DNA of 9,045 nucleotides from Microcaldota archaeon (lineage in GTDB: Archaea; Micrarchaeota; Micrarchaeia; Micrarchaeales; Micrarchaeaceae), in NCBI GenBank assembly GCA_021850375.1, contig JAJZLZ010000039.1:1-9045 (forward strand). The letters run 5' to 3'. The translations under genes were made by a program, and so were the position numbers. The notes beneath the pieces are model-generated. The model had not been told where the DNA came from. It saw only the letters and a program-made list of their open reading frames with translations, and did no database searches. This document shows, in pieces, positions 1 through 6,678 of this stretch (position 1 is the stretch's first letter; every line of letters starts with the position of its first letter).

Positions 1-1001
1 GCGTCGTCTCTTTCATCAAGATACACTCTAAAATTCTTAGCCAGTATTTCCCTAATATTGTTTGCCTTTTCCATAACAATTGTCTTGTTCTCGTTTTTGT
101 ATATTGGAACAATGACAATTTGAATGCGCGCCATTTTAGGCGGCAAAATTAAACCTTTATCATCCCCGTGCGTTGCGATCATAACTCCCAAAACCCTCGT
201 GCTTATGGCATATGTGCTCTGCCAGGCGTACTCCTTTTTACCATCTTTATTCAAAAAGCTAATCTCAAATGCCCTAGAGAAGTTCTGTCCATCAAAATGC
301 CAATCTGGGCCCTGTATCATCTTGCCATCTGGCATTAGCATCTCAAGGCTATATGATGCCACTCCCCCAGCAAACTTCTCCTGTTCGGTCTTTTTGCCCA
401 CAATGCATGGCAAGCATAATAAGCCCGCCAACGCGCCTTTAAATGTGCGGATAACTCCGTCTCTCTCGCTTTGGGCATCTTGCTCTGTAGCGTAGATGCT
501 ATGGCCCTCGTTCCATAGAAATTCCCTGGTTCTAAGAAACGGCGTAGGGTGCTTGAATTCCCAGCGTACAACGTTATTCCACATGTTCAGCTTCATCGGA
601 AGCTCGCGCCATGAGCGGATCCATTTAGATACGATGTCGTATATTATCGTCTCTGATGTCGGCCTTATAGCAAGCCGTTCATCAAGAGTGCTATCTCCCC
701 CCTGGGTGACCCATGCTACCTCTGCCTTGAAATGCTCTATGTGATTCTCCTCCTTTTTTAGCAGATGCTCCGGTATTAGAATCGGAAAATAGGTATTTTG
801 TACTCCCATGCCCTTTAGCTCCTTATCTACATAACCCATTATTTGCTCCCAAGCAAAATAGGCATCGGGCCTTAAAACCATCATCCCGGAAACCGGGCTG
901 TAGTCAACAAAACCGGATTTTATGATAACATCTACATACCAATCTGAGAAGTTTTCAGATTTTTTAAAGCGCAAACCTTTCTCATCCTGCTTCTCATCCA
1001 T
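1..1001 (-). CDS. proS: Prolyl-tRNA synthetase (archaeal/eukaryote type), 3' end cut by window edge
   Basis: Charges tRNA-Pro with proline using ATP in the cytoplasm. The minus strand reads openly for 333 codons from the ATG at 1001 and runs off the window. The protein shows the class II synthetase layout: the motif 1 region around residues 34-60 (DYSPVSGMMVLRPDAY), the proline-binding RPTSE loop at 113-117, motif 2 at about 143-167 (VVRWEFKHP then RTREFLWNEGH), and motif 3 at about 278-292 (HGDDKGLILPPKMA). From about 293 (IQIVIVPIY) the anticodon-binding domain begins; the rest is missing, since family members are about 480 residues. In-frame TAA codons lie just upstream of the start; a GTG 9 nt earlier is the only alternative. 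The stretch before the conserved GQNF at 238-241 reads QGPDWHFD, where I expect roughly QAGTSHxL, so the tRNA 3'-end pocket may differ. It is divergent from the protease gene. Identity is very secure. Confidence 0.96.
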   Translation of the reverse strand, partial: MDEKQDEKGLRFKKSENFSDWYVDVIIKSGFVDYSPVSGMMVLRPDAYFAWEQIMGYVDKELKGMGVQNTYFPILIPEHLLKKEENHIEHFKAEVAWVTQGGDSTLDERLAIRPTSETIIYDIVSKWIRSWRELPMKLNMWNNVVRWEFKHPTPFLRTREFLWNEGHSIYATEQDAQSERDGVIRTFKGALAGLLCLPCIVGKKTEQEKFAGGVASYSLEMLMPDGKMIQGPDWHFDGQNFSRAFEISFLNKDGKKEYAWQSTYAISTRVLGVMIATHGDDKGLILPPKMARIQIVIVPIYKNENKTIVMEKANNIREILAKNFRVYLDERDD

Positions 1002-1021
1002 GATAATCACAATAGAAATAG

Positions 1022-1030
1022 TTTATTAAT
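1022..1030 (-). promoter_or_regulatory. Putative TATA box for proS
   Basis: On the minus strand this reads ATTAATAAA. It is centred about 25 nt before the proS ATG, which is the usual distance from an archaeal TATA box to the transcription start. If used, the mRNA would be leaderless or nearly so, in keeping with the absence of a Shine-Dalgarno sequence before the ATG. The assignment rests on composition and spacing only. Confidence 0.4.
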
Positions 1031-1038
1031 TGATAATG

Positions 1039-1050
1039 AATAAATAAATA
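1039..1050 (+). promoter_or_regulatory. Putative TATA box for the protease gene
   Basis: The A/T-only run AATAAATAAATA is centred about 24 nt before the ATG at 1068. That is the expected spacing for a leaderless archaeal transcript, and it favours 1068 over the GTG at 1059 as the start. No upstream BRE element stands out. It sits back to back with the proS box in the 66-nt divergent gap, so the two promoters may interfere with or influence each other. Confidence 0.4.
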
Positions 1051-1067
1051 CGTGTTGTGTGGGGATC

Positions 1068-2153
1068 ATGGCGGATGCGGCAGTTGGAATAGGAAGCATA
1101 AACGGGATAAAGATAGAACTTCACTGGACATTCATACTGCTTTTGATATTTGTTAGCTTTTTAGGACTATACGATGCGCTGCTAATCGTTGTGCTCTTTT
1201 TATTTGTTTTGCTCCACGAACTAGCACACTCCTTTACCTCAAAGAGGCTCGGAGTTAAGGTAAAGAGAATAGTCTTATATCCTTTCGGGGGAGGCTCTAT
1301 GATAGACAATGAGGCGCTCAGCGCCAAAAAGGAGCTGATGATATCCCTTGCAGGGCCGCTGGCCAGCATCGGCCTTGGAATATTAACGCTAATTATATCT
1401 CTGATAATTCCAAAAGGCAGCATAAGCACGGATTTCTATCTGCTATTTGAGCTTAACATGCTTCTTGGAATATTCAACCTTCTCCCATGGATACCACTCG
1501 ACGGTGGCCGAGCCCTCCGCGCTTATTTGCAGCGCAAGATGGGATTTTTAGAGGCCACAGAGAAGGCGGTGAAACTTGGGCGCATAATAACAGTAGCATA
1601 TCTTGCAATATCCACCGCATACATTATATTATCAGAGTCCAGTATCGCAGACATCGAGCTTCTAATAATATTTAATTTTGCCTTCACGCTTCTGATATAT
1701 GGGGGAGCAGAATCCGAGCTTTTATCAGCCAAAATAAAAGAACAGATGCATAACATAAACGTCTCGTATGCGATGACGCGGAGATTTAACATAATTCCAC
1801 CATCTGTCAAAATTGAAAGGCTGCGCAAGATGTTTTATAAAAAAAATATATACAACCATATCATAATTACCAAAAAAAACGGGCAGTATGCGATGCTTTC
1901 AAATCGTATGCTGCGCTCAATAATTTTAAAGGGCAATGAGCTGGGGACGAGCATAGCGCAGGCAAGTGTTAAATTGGCAACAATAAGTTCAGATCGAAGC
2001 CTTTTCTACACGCTGCAGGACATGGAATCCGAAGGCATAGATACGATGTGCGTAGTGAAAAAAGGTCGCCTTGTCGGGATATTGCAAAGACAACATGCAG
2101 AATTTGCGGCAACAATGTATATGCGCCACAGTAAGAAAGATATTAAAGCTTGA
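1068..2153 (+). CDS. Site-2-type intramembrane zinc metalloprotease (M50B) with CBS domains
   Basis: A membrane-embedded zinc protease of the site-2 protease family (SpoIVFB/Rip1-like branch), which cleaves transmembrane segments of signalling or leftover signal-peptide proteins; the substrate here is unknown. Numbered from the ATG at 1068 (361 aa), HELAH at 50-54 supplies two zinc ligands and the catalytic Glu. The third ligand is Asp145 in the NLLPWIPLDGGR motif (137-148). The GGG of YPFGGG (about 71-76) matches the family's conserved glycine-rich loop. About six hydrophobic segments are visible: 21-36, 38-53, 89-114, 123-144, 173-189 and 196-213. The C-terminal part, about 230-350, resembles a pair of CBS domains, the second clearer (from SVKLATIS to LVGILQ), which in relatives bind adenine nucleotides and tune activity. 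A GTG at 1059 would add three residues; the ATG is preferred because of TATA spacing. The next gene, smc, starts 35 nt after the stop, so co-transcription is possible. Confidence 0.92.
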   Translation: MADAAVGIGSINGIKIELHWTFILLLIFVSFLGLYDALLIVVLFLFVLLHELAHSFTSKRLGVKVKRIVLYPFGGGSMIDNEALSAKKELMISLAGPLASIGLGILTLIISLIIPKGSISTDFYLLFELNMLLGIFNLLPWIPLDGGRALRAYLQRKMGFLEATEKAVKLGRIITVAYLAISTAYIILSESSIADIELLIIFNFAFTLLIYGGAESELLSAKIKEQMHNINVSYAMTRRFNIIPPSVKIERLRKMFYKKNIYNHIIITKKNGQYAMLSNRMLRSIILKGNELGTSIAQASVKLATISSDRSLFYTLQDMESEGIDTMCVVKKGRLVGILQRQHAEFAATMYMRHSKKDIKA

Positions 2154-2159
2154 AATTAG

Positions 2160-2167
2160 AATAAATT
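2160..2167 (+). promoter_or_regulatory. Possible TATA-like box before smc
   Basis: AATAAATT lies just after the protease stop codon and is centred about 25 nt before the TTG at 2189. The spacing matches the other boxes in this window and would allow smc its own transcript. The box is inside a small inverted repeat (AGAAT-AA-ATTCT) whose loop is too short to fold. The evidence is weak because read-through from the protease gene is equally possible. Confidence 0.22.
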
Positions 2168-2188
2168 CTGACGATTAGCAGTGATTTT

Positions 2189-5100
2189 TTGCCCAGAGTA
2201 TACATGGATAGCATGATTGTGCACAATTTCAAGTCCTTCAAGCACGCCAATATAAAGTTCATAAACGGATTCAACTGCATACTAGGGCCCAACGGGTCTG
2301 GCAAATCCAATATATGGGACGCACTGATGTTTGCCTTAGGAGAAACTTCATTAAAGCGGCTCAGGGTGAATAGGGCAAGCGAACTAATAGACGTGCGTGC
2401 TAAGGGAAAGAATGGTGTGAGCAAGGCGTATGTAAAATTGATATTCTCCGGAGATAAGAACTTTGAAGTCATGCGCGTTATAAAATCGAGTGGCAAGGTA
2501 GCATATAAGATAGATGGGCATAGGGCAAGAAGGCAGGACGTAATAGACGCACTACGCACTTATCGGTGCTATGCCAGTGAGACAAATACTATCGCACAAG
2601 GCGAGATTACATATCTAGAGAAATTAAATCCCAAAGGCCGGCGGGAGTTAATAGATGCTGCATCTGGAATAAAGGAATTTGACGAGAAGCGCGATGCTTC
2701 CATGAAGGAGCTTGAGAGAGTTGAGCAGAGCATAAGAGAGGCAGGAATAGAACTGGACTTGAAGAGGGGCTTTTTATCGGATATTGAGCAGCAGAAGGCG
2801 GATGCGGAAAAATATATCAAGCTCAAGGAGTTTGTGTCAAAAGCAACTGTGTCGTTTCTAATTTATAGGGAAGAGGATGCCCGCAAGCAGTATTCTGAGA
2901 GTTCCATAAAGGCAAGTGCCTTGGCACAGAAGATATCCGATTTGCAGGGTGCAATACTAAAAGGCGAATCCGAAATTGCAAGTATGCTTTCAGAAAAGGC
3001 CCTACACTCAAGGGACCTAAACGACAAGTCGATAGAAACCAGTTCAACAGGTAAGAAAATAGAGCACATAGAACGCGAGATTGCAATAAACCAGTCGCGC
3101 TCCCAGGCTGTAGATGAGCGCATAAAAGAGCGAAACCAGTCAATAAAGCAGGGAGAGGAAGAGGTAGCTAAGATTATGGAGGCAAACAAAGCCCATGCCT
3201 CAACAATATCCGCGCTACAGGCCGATTTGGCGGCTAAAGTATCAGAGCTTGGAGACAGAAGTATAGAGGACATATTAAAGGAGGGTGCCGGAGAGACGAG
3301 CATTCTAGAAGCGGTAGAGAAGAACCAAAACGAGATTATAGCGCTGCAGAAAATACTCTCCGAAAACGAGTCCCAGATGGCAGGATTCGATGCGGACATA
3401 AAATCGTCAGCACATGAGCTAAAGCGCATAAATGATGAAATCTCGCAGATAAAAGCGCTCTCTGATCTAAATAAGAACGCCGCAGAAGAATTGCGCTCAA
3501 AATTAAAATTAACCCTCTCTCGCAAAGCGGAATTGGAGTCGAATGTTTCTTCGCTTGAATTGAAGATTAATCAGCATTCCAAATCAATAGAAGCAATAGA
3601 TACAAAACGGCTCAAAATAAGAGAGCAAATAGCGATGTATGGGGGATCGGAGAAAAAGGTTGATGACGCACTAAAAGGCGCTCTAAAGCAAGGGTTTTAC
3701 GGTCGCGCCTATTCGCTGTGCACATACTCAGACGATTATGCAAACGCCATAGCCGCCGCATCTTCAGGCAGGCTCGGCTACTTTATAGTCGATAGCCCCG
3801 AGGTAGCAGATAAGGCTATAGCGATACTAAAAGAGAAGAGATTGGGTCGTGCATCGTTTATACCGCTAGATGGTATTATATCAAAGCCATCCAAGGACGA
3901 AGGGTTAGACAGTCTTGTATCGCACGTTAAGTTTGAAGGCAAATTTGCCAAGGCATTCAACTACATATTCTCAGATACATATATAGTAGAAAGCATAGAT
4001 GCGGCAAAGCGCAGGGGCTTTGGCGCCCATAGATATGTAACACTTGAGGGCGAGCTAATAGAGCGCTCTGGCACAATAAGCGGCGGATCCATGGGCCAGA
4101 GGGTAAGCGTGCAGCTATTAGAGCCTCAGATTGCGTCTTTGGAGCAGGAGAGGCTGAGTGCATCAAAGGCCCTTGAAGATATTGAGATGTCAATAGCAAA
4201 AGCACGCTCTGAGCTCTCAACGGTGTCGTCGAGAGAATACGAGTTGAATTTTGGGCTCAGTAATGCAGAGAAGCTGATATCAGAAGCTGATTCAAAGCTT
4301 TCATCACTATTAAAGCAATCAAAAGGCATAGAAGGTGAAATGGAAAGCGCGCAGTCAAAACGAAAGGCATGCGAATTGAAGATATCTGATTTTAGCAAGA
4401 AAATAGCGCTAATGGACGCGGAAAAAGAGCGAATATCAAAAATACGCGCCTCGAAATCCAAGGCGCGCATCTCGCAAGAAGAGATAGAGCGCTACCGCAG
4501 CATATCATCGCAGGTGGAATCGATAAAGGTTAAGGTTGCAGAGCTGTCAAAAGAGAGGGAGATGGGCGCAAAGCGCATAGAGGATATTAAAAAATCTCTT
4601 TCATTAATGCTAGAGCAAAATAGGTCTGATGCCAAAGAGAATGCTGCGGCATTGAAGAAGATACAAGAGCTTAATGCGGCTAAATTCGAGCTTCAAGAAG
4701 AGCTGAAAAAGCACGGAGATAAATACAGTGATCTCATATCAAAGATCCAGTCTCTTGACGCTTTAATATCAAAAGCGGCTGAGGAAAAAGGTCGGCGTTC
4801 ATCTGAGATATCAAGGCTTGAGCGTGAGCAGATGGAGGCTAATATGAAGCTCTCCCAGCTACAAGTCAGAATATCAGACCTTAAGTCTGAAATAGCGGCG
4901 TATTCAAATGTGTCTGCTCTAAAGGAGTTTGACATAAATACAATAGAGCGTGAGATCTCAAAATCGAAGTTAGAAATGGAGCGTTTGGGAGCGATAAACC
5001 TAAAAGCGCCTGAAGTCTATGCGGAAAAGAAGGCGGAAGTCGATTTGGCGGCGCAGAAGATGGACGTGCTTAATTTAGAAAAGGAGTCTATAGTAAAAAT

Positions 5101-5578
5101 GATATCTGAAATCAACGGAAAGAAGCTCAGCGTATTCAGCCAGACGTTAAATGAGGTAAATGAGAAGTTTAAGGAGCTATACAGCTATGTATTTGAAGGC
5201 AGCGCATATCTTGAGCTGGATGATAATAAAAATCCGCTTGGCGCAGGGCTGCATATAAAAATATCCTCCGGCAGAAACAAGAACATATTAGTAGAGCAGC
5301 ATTCTGGTGGGGAGAAGTCGCTGGTTATATTGATGCTTCTCTTTGCGATACAGACGCGCAGCCCTATGTCGTTTTATCTCTTTGATGAGGTTGATGGCGC
5401 CCTGGATAAGGAGAACGCCAAAAAGCTCTCGGGTTTAATAAAGGAGCTGGGCAAGAGTTCGCAGATGATAGTGGTCAGCCATAAGGATGCAATGGTGACG
5501 CAGGCGGACTCGGCCATAGGCGTTGTAAGAAAAGATGGAGAGTCAAAGGCGGTCGGCATTACAACAATACAGGAATAA
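2189..5578 (+). CDS. smc: Chromosome segregation/condensation ATPase SMC
   Basis: A structural maintenance of chromosomes protein, which dimerises and uses ATP to tether and extrude DNA loops for chromosome compaction and segregation. At 1129 aa it is close to full family length. Walker A GPNGSGKS is at 33-40 and the Q-loop Gln is at 137 (AQGEI). The first coiled-coil arm spans about 165-490. The hinge spans about 493-640 (from GFYGRAYSL to RSGTISGGSMG), and the returning arm about 640-985. The ABC signature is HSGGEKSL at 1038-1045, with His where Leu is usual. Walker B is FYLFDEVD with Asp1066 and Glu1067, followed by the D-loop GALD and switch His1098 (VVSHKD). The TTG start gives MPRVYMDSMIVHNFKSF, which lines up with the N-terminus of Pyrococcus SMC as I recall it; an ATG at 2204 (1124 aa) is the alternative. 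The scpA/scpB genes often found next to smc are absent. The signal peptidase gene follows after 4 nt, suggesting an operon. Confidence 0.96.
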   Translation: MPRVYMDSMIVHNFKSFKHANIKFINGFNCILGPNGSGKSNIWDALMFALGETSLKRLRVNRASELIDVRAKGKNGVSKAYVKLIFSGDKNFEVMRVIKSSGKVAYKIDGHRARRQDVIDALRTYRCYASETNTIAQGEITYLEKLNPKGRRELIDAASGIKEFDEKRDASMKELERVEQSIREAGIELDLKRGFLSDIEQQKADAEKYIKLKEFVSKATVSFLIYREEDARKQYSESSIKASALAQKISDLQGAILKGESEIASMLSEKALHSRDLNDKSIETSSTGKKIEHIEREIAINQSRSQAVDERIKERNQSIKQGEEEVAKIMEANKAHASTISALQADLAAKVSELGDRSIEDILKEGAGETSILEAVEKNQNEIIALQKILSENESQMAGFDADIKSSAHELKRINDEISQIKALSDLNKNAAEELRSKLKLTLSRKAELESNVSSLELKINQHSKSIEAIDTKRLKIREQIAMYGGSEKKVDDALKGALKQGFYGRAYSLCTYSDDYANAIAAASSGRLGYFIVDSPEVADKAIAILKEKRLGRASFIPLDGIISKPSKDEGLDSLVSHVKFEGKFAKAFNYIFSDTYIVESIDAAKRRGFGAHRYVTLEGELIERSGTISGGSMGQRVSVQLLEPQIASLEQERLSASKALEDIEMSIAKARSELSTVSSREYELNFGLSNAEKLISEADSKLSSLLKQSKGIEGEMESAQSKRKACELKISDFSKKIALMDAEKERISKIRASKSKARISQEEIERYRSISSQVESIKVKVAELSKEREMGAKRIEDIKKSLSLMLEQNRSDAKENAAALKKIQELNAAKFELQEELKKHGDKYSDLISKIQSLDALISKAAEEKGRRSSEISRLEREQMEANMKLSQLQVRISDLKSEIAAYSNVSALKEFDINTIEREISKSKLEMERLGAINLKAPEVYAEKKAEVDLAAQKMDVLNLEKESIVKMISEINGKKLSVFSQTLNEVNEKFKELYSYVFEGSAYLELDDNKNPLGAGLHIKISSGRNKNILVEQHSGGEKSLVILMLLFAIQTRSPMSFYLFDEVDGALDKENAKKLSGLIKELGKSSQMIVVSHKDAMVTQADSAIGVVRKDGESKAVGITTIQE

Positions 5579-5582
5579 GACG

Positions 5583-6605
5583 ATGACAATGGAAACGAAA
5601 AAAAGGGCAAAGCAAAATGATAGAAAAACTGCAAGTTCAAAACAGGGAATAAATACAACTCCAATGTATATACTCTTCATAGCATCGCTAATTTTATATA
5701 TAATATTTCAGCACACGACTATTCTTGCTGATATATTTGGGCTCGCCGCGTTTATTTTGATAATACTGCTGGTCATATTCGAATTCTCAGAGAGTATAAA
5801 AAAAGAGGGCCTAAAGCGCAGCGCCCTTGAGGTTGGGGCGGTGATAATAGCTGTTGTGATAATATGGATCGCAGCTCGCGTGCTTTTAAATTCCAACAAT
5901 CCAATCGATGTTGTGCCAAGCTGCAGCATGCTGCCATACCTTAGCCGCGGAGATATAATAGTGCTGCATGGTATAAGCAGCTACTCGCAGATAAAAGCGC
6001 CAGTTGTTTTCGTATCCGCATCTGCGTTTAATTCTATGTATAAAAATATAACTTCCGAATTCTTAGAGTGCGTAGCATATAGCAACGTAAACGGCACCAC
6101 ATACATTTCACAAAATATATCCCCAGGTTATTCCATAGGCTTATACGGTCCATTAAATGGGGGGTCTATTGTGCCATACTCTAGCCAGTCTAAAAATCTA
6201 ATAAAATACACCTGCGGCTCGCGACAAGAGCGCGCCAAAAACGGGTCGATGATAAATATCTCCTACACCACTTCGATAACTATAGGAAATACTACGATAC
6301 GCGGTGACAGAAATAATTCCATAGTGGTGTATTCTACAATTTTAAAAGACGTGTTCTACCAGGAAGGGGATGCGTACATAGTCCACCGTGCATATGCAAT
6401 CATAAATGCTTCCGGCCAATACTATGTTTTGACAAAAGGGGACAATAACCCTGGGCTTGACATACAGTATGGTAACTATCCCTCTGCGTTAAGCGCACTT
6501 CAGGGTGAGGTTGTAGAATCAATACCATATCTTGGATATGTAAAGCTCATACTAAGCAACGACTTTGGCCAGCCACAAGGCTGCAGTAGTGAAATACTGC
6601 ATTAA
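5583..6605 (+). CDS. S26-family signal peptidase (Sec11-like) with enlarged exterior domain
   Basis: Probably removes N-terminal signal peptides from secreted proteins at the outer face of the membrane. The 340-residue protein has a basic N-terminus, three hydrophobic segments (about 27-44, 48-67, 84-101), then the nucleophile box VPSCSMLPYLSRGD with Ser115. The second catalytic box is YIVHRAY with His268, and the acid box is KGDNNPGLD with Asp287 and Asp293. His in place of Lys is the archaeal/eukaryotic Sec11 pattern. The His-to-Asp spacings (19 and 25) match Methanococcus voltae signal peptidase as I recall it. The Ser-to-His spacing is 153, about twice the M. voltae value. This extra region carries seven of eight N-glycosylation sequons (Asn155, 170, 178, 220, 225, 236, 244; the eighth is 275). 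The end, VVESIPYLGY, is family-typical, with no final membrane helix. The start is 4 nt after smc, with AGGAA at 5571-5575 as a weak ribosome site; ATG 5589 is an alternative. Confidence 0.86.
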   Translation: MTMETKKRAKQNDRKTASSKQGINTTPMYILFIASLILYIIFQHTTILADIFGLAAFILIILLVIFEFSESIKKEGLKRSALEVGAVIIAVVIIWIAARVLLNSNNPIDVVPSCSMLPYLSRGDIIVLHGISSYSQIKAPVVFVSASAFNSMYKNITSEFLECVAYSNVNGTTYISQNISPGYSIGLYGPLNGGSIVPYSSQSKNLIKYTCGSRQERAKNGSMINISYTTSITIGNTTIRGDRNNSIVVYSTILKDVFYQEGDAYIVHRAYAIINASGQYYVLTKGDNNPGLDIQYGNYPSALSALQGEVVESIPYLGYVKLILSNDFGQPQGCSSEILH

Positions 6606-6644
6606 ATTTATAACTTTAGGCGAGGCGTAGTCATAATTAAAGCC

Positions 6645-6659
6645 TTTAAGCGTTTATGC
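6645..6659 (+). promoter_or_regulatory. Putative promoter of the pilin-like gene
   Basis: The 73-nt gap after the signal peptidase holds TTTAAGCGTTTATGC, with two overlapping TATA-like cores. TTTATG is centred about 24 nt before the ATG at 6679, again predicting a leaderless mRNA; no Shine-Dalgarno sequence precedes the ATG. An independent transcript for an abundant surface protein would make sense, but the call rests on composition and spacing alone. Confidence 0.38.
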
Positions 6660-6678
6660 TATTATTAATACTGATCGC

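Noticed and set aside
124..744. Two consecutive plus-strand open frames (124-495 and 496-744)
   Set aside because: They lie antisense to proS, whose minus-strand frame shows all class II synthetase motifs without a break. Their translations show no domain or composition typical of a real protein.
877..899. Near-palindrome around TCATCCCGGAAACCGGGCTG in proS
   Set aside because: The CCCGG/CCGGG arms encode the conserved motif 1 region (SPVSGMM), so the coding constraint explains them. No other copy is visible.
2863..3525. Minus-strand open frame of 220 codons inside smc
   Set aside because: It is a mirror of the coiled-coil coding region; its Ser/Phe/Ala-rich composition is what antisense of Glu/Lys/Ser-rich coiled coil gives.
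4443..4468. GC-rich inverted repeat (ACGCGCC / GGCGCGC) in smc
   Set aside because: The arms are only about 7 nt with a mismatch, and it lies within coiled-coil codons rich in Ala, Arg and Ser. It is probably a codon-use accident.
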